From positions 1 to 64,000 of the forward strand of contig NZ_JBHFEI010000015.1 in the NCBI RefSeq assembly GCF_041928815.1: a DNA stretch of 64,000 bases, read 5' to 3'. Below the pieces are notes generated by a model. That model did no database searches and was not told where the DNA came from. It saw nothing but the letters and a program-made list of their open reading frames with translations. Every line of letters starts with the position of its first letter. The stretch's first letter is position 1. Both the position numbers and the translations under genes were made by a program. Shown here piece by piece: positions 25,173 through 34,266 of the stretch. Origin of the DNA: JBHFEI01 sp041928815. Lineage in GTDB: Bacteria > Pseudomonadota > Alphaproteobacteria > Rhizobiales > Rhizobiaceae.

Positions 25173-26501
25173 TCAATTCATGAAATGCGACAGTTTCAGG
25201 CCGGCGTTCAGGAAGCGCATCGGGTCCACCGCCTCGCCGTTGATCCTGACCTCGTAATGCAGATGCGGGCCGGTGGAACGTCCGGTGTTTCCGGATTTTC
25301 CGATCGTCTCGCCTTCCGCGACCGTGTCGCCGACATTGACCAGGATCGCCGACAGATGGGCAAAACGCGTGGAAATGCCGTTGCCGTGGTCGATCTCGAC
25401 CATGTTGCCGTAGCCGCCGTTGCGGCCGGCGACGGTGACGGTTCCGGCACCGGTCGCGGCAACGCCGGTCCCCGGCGCCGCGCGGAAATCGATGCCGGCA
25501 TGCAGGGCGAGACGGCCGAGGAACGGATCGACCCGGTTGCCGAAACGGCTGGTGATGTCGCTTGCCGGCGCTGGATTGGCAAAAGGCAGCTTGCGTGTTG
25601 CGTCGCGCGTCCGCTCGAGCCGCTCCAGCGCCGTGTCAAGCGCTACCAGGGATCCGTCGAAGATGTCGGACGACTCCGGCGCGACGAACGGTCCGCCGAT
25701 GTCGGCCTGCGGATCGGCGGCCGGGATGAGGGCGGCGCTGTCGAGCGCTTCGTCCATGTCGACGCCCGTGCGCCGGACGATGCTCTCGATCTTGTCGGAC
25801 GTCTCCTCGGCATTGGCGGTCAGGGTGCGGATCTGGTCGAGCTGCTGGCGCTCGATGCCCTTCAGCGACAGGGTGATGCGCGAGAACAGCCTGTCCGCCC
25901 GTTCCGAGATTGATTCGCCCTTTTGCGGCTCGCCCGGCGCGGCATAGGCAAGCGCCGCGACGCGGGGCGCCTGGTCGCCGGACGCAAGGCCCATCAGCCG
26001 CTCGATCGCGCCGATCCCGGCGGCCGCATCGGCACGGCGATCCTCTGTCGCGCCGGCATCGGGCGGGGCGATCGCGCCGGTCGAGAGCCCCGAATCCTCG
26101 GCCCGTTCGAGCAGCGAGCCGAGCTTGCCGTTGCGGCTCGACAGGGCGGACTGCTGGCGCAGCAGTTTCTCGACCTTTTCCTCGACCACCTGCTGGTCGA
26201 GCAACTGGCGGCTGGTCACCCGGTCGACCTGCGCGCGGAGGGCGGCGATCCGGTCCTCGTAGTCGTGCTGCATGCGGGCCTGGCGCGCCATCGTGCCGCC
26301 GATCAGGTCGTCCCTGAGCACGAGGTAGGAGGTGGCGGCGAGATAGGCGATGCTGAAGGCGCAGGCGAGGCCGACGGCGCCGGCCGCCATCCATGGCTGC
26401 ACGGTCATGTGCCGGACCTGATCTCCCTTGGCGACGATGATGACGTGCTTTTCAGAACGCTTGCCGAAGATCCGGCTTTCCGATCGATGAGACACGAACA
26501 C
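25173..26501 (-). CDS. M23-family peptidase, membrane-anchored
   Basis: A 442-residue probable cell-wall endopeptidase or regulator. One transmembrane segment at about residues 36-60 is followed by a long charged coiled-coil region (about 75-140) and a disordered middle. A C-terminal M23/LytM domain (about 315-430) keeps zinc ligands in 'LHAGIDF' and 'HLHYEVRI', so it may be catalytic. Rhizobial relatives act in peptidoglycan remodelling. Upstream at 26552-26568 there is a GTTAAGGTTAAC-type motif also found at 46451. Confidence 0.9.
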   Translation of the reverse strand: MFVSHRSESRIFGKRSEKHVIIVAKGDQVRHMTVQPWMAAGAVGLACAFSIAYLAATSYLVLRDDLIGGTMARQARMQHDYEDRIAALRAQVDRVTSRQLLDQQVVEEKVEKLLRQQSALSSRNGKLGSLLERAEDSGLSTGAIAPPDAGATEDRRADAAAGIGAIERLMGLASGDQAPRVAALAYAAPGEPQKGESISERADRLFSRITLSLKGIERQQLDQIRTLTANAEETSDKIESIVRRTGVDMDEALDSAALIPAADPQADIGGPFVAPESSDIFDGSLVALDTALERLERTRDATRKLPFANPAPASDITSRFGNRVDPFLGRLALHAGIDFRAAPGTGVAATGAGTVTVAGRNGGYGNMVEIDHGNGISTRFAHLSAILVNVGDTVAEGETIGKSGNTGRSTGPHLHYEVRINGEAVDPMRFLNAGLKLSHFMN

Positions 26502-26551
26502 CTCCGCACGTCAGGACCCGGTGATGTCGCCCGGCTCTGGCGCGATTACAC

Positions 26552-26568
26552 ACCGTTAAGGTTAACAA
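26552..26568. promoter_or_regulatory. 17-bp repeated motif upstream of the M23 peptidase gene
   Basis: ACCGTTAAGGTTAACAA occurs here and again, identical over 17 bases, at 46451-46467. Both copies are in non-coding DNA upstream of left-facing genes. The core GTTAAGGTTAAC contains two TTAA words and resembles alphaproteobacterial CtrA-type half sites. Binding by CtrA is only a guess. Confidence 0.45.
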
Positions 26569-26653
26569 TTGCTTCACGGAAGGTTCGGAGGGGCGACCGC
26601 AATCCTGTGCGGCGAGGCGCGTCATCCATGTCTCGCTTGCGCCGCGAAAGGTG

Positions 26654-27502
26654 CTACCGGCCGAGCGACGACGTCATCGAGCGGTAGAAGCTCGGCGTCA
26701 GGCCCGCTTCCGCGCGCGCGACATCGTTGAAGGGCGCCTTGAGCGGTCCGCGAAAATTCGCGCGGACGAGGCCCTGGAAGGTGGCCGCCGGGTTCTTCCG
26801 TTCGCGCGCGCAGAGAAAGCGGAACCATTTCGCCCCGACCGCGACATGGCCCTTCTCGTCCTCGTAGATGATGTCGAGGATCGCGGCGCTGTCGATATCG
26901 CCGGCCGCGCGCATCTTCGCCTGCAGCGCCGGCGTCACGTCAAGGCCGCGCGCCTCGAGAATGAGCGGCACGACCGCGAGCCGCGCGGTCAGGTCGTTGC
27001 GGGTGTCGTGGGCGGCCTGCCAGAGCCCGTCATGGGCGGGCAGGTCGCCATAGTCGGCGCCGAGCGCGCGCAGGCGTCCGCGCACCAGGCGGAAATGCTT
27101 CGCCTCCTCGAAGGCGACCTGCATCCAGCCGTCGAAGAAGGAATGCGGCACGGACATGCCGGCGAAGCGGGCGACGATGTCGAGCGCCAGGTCGACGGCG
27201 TTGAGCTCGATATGGGCGATCGCGTGCAGGAGGGCGATGCGCCCCTTCGTCGAGACAAGCGAGCGGTGCTCCACACGCGTCGGCGGAACGAGCTCGGGCC
27301 TCGCCGGCCGGCCGGGGCGGTCGGGCAGCGGCGCATCGCGCGGCGAGCGCAGCGACAGGACGCGGGCCTGCCACCGCCGCGCCGTCTCCTGTGCGACGAG
27401 CGTCTTCCGGTCGAGATCGTCGGCCCGGATCGCCGCGATCGCGCCGCCGCGCAGGCTTTCGATCGTCAGCCCCGCTGCCGCGTCCATGTTTACAGCGTCC
27501 AT
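26654..27502 (-). CDS. DUF455 ferritin-like protein
   Basis: A 282-residue protein of the DUF455 family, which has a ferritin-like di-metal four-helix core. Likely ligands are in 'HAIAHIELNAVDLALD', 'FEEAKHF' and 'YEDEKGHVAVG'. Some relatives have been suggested to be oxidases, but no specific reaction is known. The ATG at 27502 was chosen; another at 27487 is possible. It sits 33 bases downstream of the peroxiredoxin gene and may be cotranscribed, which would fit a redox role. Confidence 0.85.
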   Translation of the reverse strand: MDAVNMDAAAGLTIESLRGGAIAAIRADDLDRKTLVAQETARRWQARVLSLRSPRDAPLPDRPGRPARPELVPPTRVEHRSLVSTKGRIALLHAIAHIELNAVDLALDIVARFAGMSVPHSFFDGWMQVAFEEAKHFRLVRGRLRALGADYGDLPAHDGLWQAAHDTRNDLTARLAVVPLILEARGLDVTPALQAKMRAAGDIDSAAILDIIYEDEKGHVAVGAKWFRFLCARERKNPAATFQGLVRANFRGPLKAPFNDVARAEAGLTPSFYRSMTSSLGR

Positions 27503-27535
27503 GTGTCTCCCGCGTCCAGAGTCCCGCACCCGCCC

Positions 27536-28003
27536 TTACGATGCCCTGACGGCCTCGAGCACCTCCTCGGCGTGGCCGGCAACCTTGACCTTCGGCCATA
27601 TCTTCCGGATCGTCCCGTCGGGGCCGATCAGCACGGTCGTCCGCTCGACGCCCATATAGGTCCGGCCGTACATGCTCTTTTCCTTCCAGACGCCGTAAGC
27701 GTCGAGCACGCCCGTCTCCGGATCCGAGGCAAGGATGAGCGACAGGCCGTGCTTCTTGACGAAGCGGTCGTGGCTTTTCACCGGATCCGGCGACATGCCG
27801 ATGATCACCGCGCCGGCCGCCTCGAAATCCGGCAGCAGCCCGCTGAAGGCGATCGCCTCCGCCGTGCAGCCGCTCGTGTCGTCCTTCGGATAGAAATAGA
27901 GAACCACCGCCTTGCCGGCGAAATCGGCAAGCGAGACCGTTCCGCCGCCGTCGCGGGACAGCGAGAAATCGGGAGCTTTCATGCCGACGCTCAATTCCGC
28001 CAT
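27536..28003 (-). CDS. bcp: thioredoxin-dependent peroxiredoxin, Bcp type
   Basis: A 155-residue Bcp/PrxQ peroxiredoxin that reduces peroxides. The peroxidatic Cys lies in 'KDDTSGCTAEAIAF', near residue 46. The resolving Cys found five residues later in many Bcp proteins is Ile here, so it should act as a 1-Cys enzyme or use an external thiol. The catalytic Arg region 'GVERTTVLIGPDG' is intact. The ATG at 28003 is preceded by AAAGG. It is divergent from the AsmA-like gene. Confidence 0.92.
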   Translation of the reverse strand: MAELSVGMKAPDFSLSRDGGGTVSLADFAGKAVVLYFYPKDDTSGCTAEAIAFSGLLPDFEAAGAVIIGMSPDPVKSHDRFVKKHGLSLILASDPETGVLDAYGVWKEKSMYGRTYMGVERTTVLIGPDGTIRKIWPKVKVAGHAEEVLEAVRAS

Positions 28004-28238
28004 GATGAGACCTTTCTTTGGCCGGTTTTTTCGAACAGGTGCCGGCACCGCAGATAAAACGTGCCCGCCGGAAGATCCAGCAGGTTCGTGCGCCGACGGG
28101 GCCGATACGGAAAGTTCGATGTCCCGGATGACCGTTTCGTGGTTTAATGACGCGCCCGCAACGCGATTCACGGATGCCCGGCCGTCGAAAGGGCATCGGC
28201 AGGGAGGCGCGCGGGATGCCTTTTGTGAAGGGCGGTGA

Positions 28239-31200
28239 ATGGCTGACATACGCGGCGAGAAGGTAAGCTTCGGCAGGGACGACATCGTCGCCCTGCACGA
28301 CCTGCCCTCGGCCAAGGCGCACGAGCCGATCATCGTTCATGCCCCCGAGGGACGGGGGCCTCTCTCCTTTTGCATTCGCGCGGCGATCGCCGCCGCCTGC
28401 CTCGTCGTCCTGGTGCTCGGCACGGCGATCGTCGCGATCGAGACGGGCATGGTCGATGCGGCGCTGAACCAGCGGGCGTCGCGGGCGCTGAACGCCGCGC
28501 TCGGCGAGGACTATGCCGCAACCGTCGGAAGCACGGTGCTGAGGGTGACGTCGCGCGCCGACCTCGCGCTCGAGGCGCGCGACGTTTCGCTCGCCGACCG
28601 GCGATCGGGCGCAAGCCTCGTCACCGCGCAATCGATCTCGATCGTGCTCGATCCCTTCGCGCTCCTCACCGGTCACGTCGCGGTGTCGCGCCTCGAAGCG
28701 TCGGGCGCCACGCTCGATCCCGCGCTGATGCCGAAGGGCAGGGCGATCGATCTCACCGCCCTCAAGGTCGACGCGGTGCCGGAGGCGCTCGATTCCGTCT
28801 TTGCGGAGATCGACAGGATCGCGCGTATCGTCGCCTCGAGCCAGACCGCCGCGGTCGAGATCAGCGACACGTCGCTGTCGCTTGCGGGGCCGCGTGGAAC
28901 GACCGTGGCGCTGGTCATCGACAGGCTGGCCTTTCAGCGCTCCGATCAGGGTGCGATGCACATCACCGGCGCGGTGACCGTCGACGGCGCCGAGGCACGG
29001 CTGGATCTGACGGCCGCCGGCGAAGGCGCCCGCATCGCGCGGCTCGCCGGCAGCGTCGAGGGCGTGCCGCTCTCGCCCTTCACCCACCGCGCCGGAACGG
29101 CGACCGAGGCCGCCTTCGGCATCGACGCGACGGCGGCGGTGACGCTTTCGGCCGAAAGGGGATCGGCCGAGCACGCGCCGGCCCTCGCCGTCACCCTGAA
29201 GACCTCGAGCGGGGTCTTTGACGCCGGCGGCCTATCCTCCGCGCTCAACCCGTCGGAACTGCGTCTCGGCTATGATTTCGACCGGGGCGCGATCGAGATT
29301 CTTCCCTCCGTCGTCAATGTCGGCCGCTCGACATTCCCGGTCACGGGGTCGCTGGTCGACAGGGCGGCGGTCGACGGTGCGCCGGGCGTGACCATCGATC
29401 TGCTCGTCAGCGGCGCGCGCGTCGCCCCGGTCGACGTTTCGGACCCGCCGCTTGCCTTCGACGCCAAGGCGACCGGCAGCTTCCTCGTCGCCGACCATCG
29501 CCTCGTCTTCGACCAGTTGCGCATATCGAGCCCGCGCGGTGCCATGGCCGGTTCGCTGGCGATCGCCTTCGCAGACACGTCGCCGCGCATCAGCTTCGTC
29601 GGGCTGATCGACACGATGGAGTCCTCGGCCGTCAAGCAGCTCTGGCCCTGGTGGGTCGGCAGGAATGCCCGGCGCTGGGTCGTCGCCAACATCTTCGGCG
29701 GCACGGTGCGCAACGGTCGCATCGAGGTTGTCATCGACAAGGGGCGCCTTGCCAATACCGCCGGGCCGGTCGAACTGACCGACGAGGAGCTGAAGATCAG
29801 TTTCGACATCGACGACACCCGCGTCAATCTGGCAGGCGATATCCCACCCTTGAGGGACGCGGGCGGCAGTTTCCTGCTTACGGGCGAACGCATGGACGTG
29901 GCGATCCGGAAGGGCACGGCATTTTTTCCCTCCGGCCGGACGGTGCGGCTGGACGACGGCGATTTCGCCATTCCCGACATCCACGCCAAGCCGCTGATGG
30001 CGGAGATGAAGCTGCATGTCGCGGGCGAGGCGGACGCGCTGGCGGAACTCGCGAGCTATCGTCCGATCGCCGCCCTTCAGCGCACGCCGTTCAGGCCCGA
30101 GGATTTTTCCGGGCCGATGACGGCGGCGATCGGGGCCTATTTCGGCCTGATCTCGGCGCAAAAGCCGCCGAAGCCGCAATGGCAGGCCGAACTGATGCTG
30201 AACGGCGTCGCGCTCACGCGCCCGCTGGAAGGCCGAAGCATAACGGATCTCGACGGCCGCCTGCGCGTCGATACTGACAAGGCCGAACTTGAAGCGAAGG
30301 CCACGGTCGACGGTGCGCCGCTCGACGTGACGCTCGTCGAGCCGGTCGGCGAGGACAGCACTGCGGTGCGCCGCCGCAGCGCCAGGGGGACGCTCGGCGC
30401 GGCCGCGCTCGCAAGGTTCGCCCCCGGCCTCAACGGTATCGTCGACGGGCCGGTCGACGTGGCGGTGGAGTTCGGCGCGGACGGCCGGCAATCGGTCGAG
30501 GCCGGCCTCGGCAAGGCCGAGGTGAACCTGCCCTGGGTCGGCTGGACCAAGGGAAGCGGCATCGCCGCAACGGTGCGCTTCGTCGTGCAGAAGACGGGGG
30601 AGGCGACCCGCATCAGCGATTTCAGCCTCAGCGGCGACGGTTTCGGCGCTTCCGGGGATCTCCGCCTTGACGGCAACGGTCTCGCCGATGCCCGGCTGCA
30701 ATCCGTGCGCCTCGCCCCCGGCGATGATTTCTCGGTCAGCCTCGAGCGCGGCGGGCGCGGCTTCTCCGTTTCGGTCAAGGGTGCGCAGGCCGATCTGCGC
30801 CCCGTGCTGGCCAAGCTGAAGGACGGCGATGACGCGCGCGCGGGCGGCGGGACCTCCACGACCGTGCGCGCCGACCTCGACCGGGTGATCGGTTTCAACG
30901 GCGAGGCGGTCGGCAACGTCGCGCTCTCCTATGCGACCCGCGGGCCGCTGATCGACACGCTCGATCTCTCGGCCGTGCTCGAGGGCGGACAGGCGCTGGT
31001 GGCCAAGCTCGTCAAAGAGGGCGGCGATCCCGTGGTCGAACTTGCCGCCGGCAATGCCGGCGCGCTGGCGCGGTTCTCCGGTCTTTACGAGAACATGCGC
31101 GGCGGGCTGCTGAACCTGCGCCTGCGCGATCGCGGCGCCGGCTCCTGGCGCGGCGGCATCGAGGTGCGGAAATTCTCGCTGGTGAACGAAGCGCGCCTGC

Positions 31201-31622
31201 AGTCGATCGTCTCGACCCCCGCAGACAGCAGCGGCCGCAGCCTGAACGACGCCGTCCGCCGCGACATCGACGTCAGTACCGCCTCCTTCGATCGCGGCGC
31301 GGCGCAACTGATGCTCGACAAGGGAACGGTCCGACTCGATCGCGGCGTGCTGCGGGGAACGGAAATCGGCGCGACCTTCCAGGGGACGCTGCGCGACGCC
31401 TCCGGCAGGATGGACATGACCGGCACCTTCATGCCGGCCTATGGCCTGAACCGCCTTTTTGCAGAACTGCCGCTGATCGGCACGATCCTCGGCAATGGCC
31501 GCGACCGCGGCCTGCTCGGCATCACGTTCAAGCTGACGGGGCCGATCGCCCGGCCGCAACTGACGATCAATCCGCTGTCGATCATCGCGCCCGGCGTCTT
31601 CCGCTCGATCTTCGAATTCTGA
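28239..31622 (+). CDS. large AsmA-like / DUF3971 envelope protein
   Basis: A 1127-residue protein with one N-terminal transmembrane segment (about residues 45-70) and a very long periplasmic part made of repeated beta-strand segments. The C-terminal region has AsmA-type features ('GTLRDASGRMDMTGTFMPAYGLNRLFAELPLIG'), and the middle fits DUF3971. Proteins of this YhdP/TamB-like class are thought to carry phospholipids between the inner and outer membranes. The annotation is from family resemblance; no binding residues can be pointed to. It is convergent with tyrS. Confidence 0.88.
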   Translation: MADIRGEKVSFGRDDIVALHDLPSAKAHEPIIVHAPEGRGPLSFCIRAAIAAACLVVLVLGTAIVAIETGMVDAALNQRASRALNAALGEDYAATVGSTVLRVTSRADLALEARDVSLADRRSGASLVTAQSISIVLDPFALLTGHVAVSRLEASGATLDPALMPKGRAIDLTALKVDAVPEALDSVFAEIDRIARIVASSQTAAVEISDTSLSLAGPRGTTVALVIDRLAFQRSDQGAMHITGAVTVDGAEARLDLTAAGEGARIARLAGSVEGVPLSPFTHRAGTATEAAFGIDATAAVTLSAERGSAEHAPALAVTLKTSSGVFDAGGLSSALNPSELRLGYDFDRGAIEILPSVVNVGRSTFPVTGSLVDRAAVDGAPGVTIDLLVSGARVAPVDVSDPPLAFDAKATGSFLVADHRLVFDQLRISSPRGAMAGSLAIAFADTSPRISFVGLIDTMESSAVKQLWPWWVGRNARRWVVANIFGGTVRNGRIEVVIDKGRLANTAGPVELTDEELKISFDIDDTRVNLAGDIPPLRDAGGSFLLTGERMDVAIRKGTAFFPSGRTVRLDDGDFAIPDIHAKPLMAEMKLHVAGEADALAELASYRPIAALQRTPFRPEDFSGPMTAAIGAYFGLISAQKPPKPQWQAELMLNGVALTRPLEGRSITDLDGRLRVDTDKAELEAKATVDGAPLDVTLVEPVGEDSTAVRRRSARGTLGAAALARFAPGLNGIVDGPVDVAVEFGADGRQSVEAGLGKAEVNLPWVGWTKGSGIAATVRFVVQKTGEATRISDFSLSGDGFGASGDLRLDGNGLADARLQSVRLAPGDDFSVSLERGGRGFSVSVKGAQADLRPVLAKLKDGDDARAGGGTSTTVRADLDRVIGFNGEAVGNVALSYATRGPLIDTLDLSAVLEGGQALVAKLVKEGGDPVVELAAGNAGALARFSGLYENMRGGLLNLRLRDRGAGSWRGGIEVRKFSLVNEARLQSIVSTPADSSGRSLNDAVRRDIDVSTASFDRGAAQLMLDKGTVRLDRGVLRGTEIGATFQGTLRDASGRMDMTGTFMPAYGLNRLFAELPLIGTILGNGRDRGLLGITFKLTGPIARPQLTINPLSIIAPGVFRSIFEF

Positions 31623-31638
31623 CGCCGGTGTGGGGCCA

Positions 31639-31666
31639 GGCCGGGCGCAGCGCTGGCGGCCCGGCC
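31639..31666. terminator. GC-rich hairpin between convergent asmA-like gene and tyrS
   Basis: GGCCGGG (31639-31645) and CCCGGCC (31660-31666) pair around a 14-base loop in the 54-base gap between convergent genes. There is no T tract, so termination is only probable. Confidence 0.35.
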
Positions 31667-31676
31667 TCGACGCGTG

Positions 31677-32930
31677 TTACGCCGGGCGAACGAGGAGATG
31701 TTTCTTCTTTCCGAGCGACAGCTTGATCACGCCGTCGGCGGTGACCTCCGCCGTGCCGACGAGCTGGCGCTCGTCGGTGACGACGGCGCCGTTCAGCCTG
31801 AGACCTCCGCCCTTCACATGCCGGCGCGCCTCGCCGTTCGATTCGGCAAGGCCGGCGCGGACGAAGAGCGCCAGCACGCCGATGCCGGCCTCCAGTTCGC
31901 CGGCCGGGATGTCGATCGACGGCAGGTCGTCGGCGAGCGCGCCCTCCTCGAAGGTTTTGCGCGCCGTCTCGGCCGCCGCCTCCGCCGCGGCGCGGCCGTG
32001 CAACATGGCGGTGATCTCGGTGGCGAGGATCTTCTTCACCTCGTTGATCTCGGCGCCGCCGAGCGCGGAGAGGCGGGCGATCTCGTCCATCGGCAGGGTC
32101 GTGTAGAGCTTCAGGAAGCGCGAGACGTCGGCGTCCTCGGTGTTGCGCCAGTACTGCCAGAAATCATAGGCCGACAGCATGTCCGGGTTGAGCCAGACCG
32201 CGCCGTTGACCGACTTGCCCATCTTCGCGCCGGACGCGGTGGTCAGCAGCGGCGAGGTCAGCGCGTAGAGCTGCGGCGTGCCCATGCGGTGGCCGAGGTC
32301 GATGCCGTTGACGATGTTGCCCCACTGGTCGGAGCCGCCCATCTGCAGGCGGCAGCCGGTGCGCTTGTAAAGCTCGACGAAGTCGTAGGCCTGCAGGATC
32401 ATGTAGTTGAATTCGAGGAAGGACAGCGACTGCTCCCGGTCGAGCCGCGTCTTGACGCTGTCGAAGGAGAGCATGCGGTTCACGGAAAAATGTCGTCCGA
32501 CGTCGCGCAGGAATTCGAGATAGTTGATGCCGAGCAGCCAGTCGGCATTGTTGATCATCAGTGCGTCCTTCGGGCCCTCGCCATAGGTGAGGTAGTTCGA
32601 GAACACGGTCTTGATCGAGGCGATGTTGGCCTCGATCGTCTCGGGCGTCATCAGCTGGCGCGCCTCGTCCTTGAACGAGGGATCGCCGACCATGCCCGTG
32701 CCGCCGCCCATCAGCGAGATCGGCCGATGGCCGGTCGCCTGCATCCAGTGCAGCATCATGATCTGGATCAGCCCGCCGGCATGCAGGCTCGGCGCGGTCG
32801 GGTCGAAGCCGATATAGGCCGTCACGGTCTCCGTCGAAAACAGCTTGTCCAGCCCCTCATTGTCGGAGGTCTGGTGGATGTAGCCGCGCTCGGCGAGCGT
32901 GCGGAGGAAATCGGACTTGAACTCGGACAT
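31677..32930 (-). CDS. tyrS: tyrosyl-tRNA synthetase
   Basis: Charges tRNA-Tyr. The product is 417 residues, the typical length for alphaproteobacteria. The class I signatures are present: the HIGH-like 'TAPSLHAGG', the tyrosine pocket 'QAYDFVELYKRTGCRLQMGGSDQWGNI', and a KMSKS-like 'AKMGKSVNGAVW'. The C-terminal S4 RNA-binding domain is at about residues 350-410 ('EARRHVKGGGLRLNG'). The ATG at 32930 (MSEFKSDFLR) fits relatives. It is divergent from anmK, as in other rhizobia. Confidence 0.96.
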   Translation of the reverse strand: MSEFKSDFLRTLAERGYIHQTSDNEGLDKLFSTETVTAYIGFDPTAPSLHAGGLIQIMMLHWMQATGHRPISLMGGGTGMVGDPSFKDEARQLMTPETIEANIASIKTVFSNYLTYGEGPKDALMINNADWLLGINYLEFLRDVGRHFSVNRMLSFDSVKTRLDREQSLSFLEFNYMILQAYDFVELYKRTGCRLQMGGSDQWGNIVNGIDLGHRMGTPQLYALTSPLLTTASGAKMGKSVNGAVWLNPDMLSAYDFWQYWRNTEDADVSRFLKLYTTLPMDEIARLSALGGAEINEVKKILATEITAMLHGRAAAEAAAETARKTFEEGALADDLPSIDIPAGELEAGIGVLALFVRAGLAESNGEARRHVKGGGLRLNGAVVTDERQLVGTAEVTADGVIKLSLGKKKHLLVRPA

Positions 32931-33079
32931 CGGACATCTCTTCAGGACGGAGGGATCGCGGCCGCACCCGGACGGCCGAGGCTTGGCAGACATCGGCGCG
33001 GCCTTTAGCACTGTTTCGCCCGCGTTGCACCTGTCTCCGCGGGCGATCTGATCCCCGAGGCAACAAAGGCGCGACAAGG

Positions 33080-34213
33080 ATGGCGGACGGCATGAAAACG
33101 GCGATCGGCCTGATGAGCGGCACCAGCATGGACGGCATCGATGTCGCGCTGCTGCGCACCGACGGAGAAGGCCGCGTCGAGCGCGGTCCCTTCCTCGGCA
33201 TTTCCTACGAGACGGCGTTTCGCGACCGGCTGAAGCGATGCCTCGACGATGCCAGGACCATCCGCGCCCGCGACGCGCGGCCGGGTATCCTGGCCGAGGC
33301 GGAGCGCGAGCTGACGCTCAGGCATGCGGACGCGGTCCGGCGCTTTCTCGCGGCCCACGACCTCCGTGCCGCCGACATCGACGTGGTCGGCTTCCACGGT
33401 CAGACCGTGCTGCACCGCCCGGACGAGCGGCTGACGGTGCAGCTCGGCGATGGCGGACGGCTCGCCCGCGAGATCGCGATCCCCGTCGTCTATGACATGC
33501 GCGCCAACGACATGGTCCATGGCGGGCAGGGCGCGCCGCTGATCCCGGCCTACCATGCAGCGCTTGCCGCGACGCTCGCCGGACGGCCGGACATCGTGGC
33601 GCCGGTAACCTTCGTCAATATCGGCGGGATCTCCAACCTCACCTTCGTCGGATCGGACGGACCCGTCGCCTTCGACAGCGGCCCGGGCAACGCGCTGATC
33701 GACCAGTGGGTCGAGGCCCATGCCGGCATTCCCTTCGACCAGGGCGGCATGATCGCCAGCGAGGGCGGCGTCGTCGCCGCGCTCGCGGCGCGATACCTCG
33801 ATCATCCCTTCTTCGCGGCGGAAAAGCGGCGCTCCCTTGACCGCAACGATTTCCTGCCGCCGTCCGGCACCGAGGCGAGCCTTGCGGATGGCGCCCGCAC
33901 GCTCGCCTACGTCTCCGCCGCCGCCATTTTGCGCTCGGCCGGCCATCTGCCGGAACCGCCGCGCACCTTCATCGTCTCCGGCGGCGGACGCCTGAACCGC
34001 ATCATCATGGACGATCTGGCGGATCTGGCGGGAAAAATCGGCGCGTCGGTCATGACGGCGGAAGAGGCAGGGCTCGACGGCGACGCGATGGAGGCGGAGG
34101 CCTGGGCCTATCTCGCCGTGCGTTCGCTGAAGGGCCTGCCGCTGACATTTCCAGGGACGACAGGAGTACGCATGCCAGTCAGCGGCGGGGTGCTCGCAAG
34201 GCCCGGCACCTGA
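33080..34213 (+). CDS. anmK: anhydro-N-acetylmuramic acid kinase
   Basis: Phosphorylates 1,6-anhydro-N-acetylmuramic acid during peptidoglycan recycling. The product is 377 residues. The family start 'AIGLMSGTSMDGIDVALL' binds ATP, and further motifs are 'VVGFHGQTVLH', 'VYDMRANDMVHGGQGAPLIPAYH' and 'NIGGISNLTF...DSGPGNALID'. An ATG 12 bases downstream (33092) would also give the conserved N-terminus. It is divergent from tyrS. Confidence 0.95.
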   Translation: MADGMKTAIGLMSGTSMDGIDVALLRTDGEGRVERGPFLGISYETAFRDRLKRCLDDARTIRARDARPGILAEAERELTLRHADAVRRFLAAHDLRAADIDVVGFHGQTVLHRPDERLTVQLGDGGRLAREIAIPVVYDMRANDMVHGGQGAPLIPAYHAALAATLAGRPDIVAPVTFVNIGGISNLTFVGSDGPVAFDSGPGNALIDQWVEAHAGIPFDQGGMIASEGGVVAALAARYLDHPFFAAEKRRSLDRNDFLPPSGTEASLADGARTLAYVSAAAILRSAGHLPEPPRTFIVSGGGRLNRIIMDDLADLAGKIGASVMTAEEAGLDGDAMEAEAWAYLAVRSLKGLPLTFPGTTGVRMPVSGGVLARPGT

Positions 34214-34218
34214 ACATG

Positions 34219-34244
34219 AAAAAAGCCGCCGGCAATCCGGCGGC
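34219..34244 (-). terminator. Rho-independent terminator of the left-facing hydrolase gene
   Basis: Read on the minus strand, GCCGCCGG and CCGGCGGC (34225-34244) form an 8-bp GC stem with a four-base loop and are followed by six T residues. It lies 22 bases past the hydrolase stop and just after the end of anmK. This is the clearest intrinsic terminator on that strand. Confidence 0.85.
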
Positions 34245-34266
34245 CCGACATGCGCATGGGTCGGTT

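Noticed and set aside
28015..28034. T-rich run near 28025-28031 as a terminator
   Set aside because: No stem precedes it on the relevant strand; it lies in the bcp leader.
29232..31559. Long left-facing open frame opposite the AsmA-like gene
   Set aside because: Composition artefact: rich in Arg, Gly and Ala with no domain, and fully inside the real gene. Similar mirror frames occur opposite sufB, the kinase and parE (35452-37758, 42360-44435, 60310-62226).
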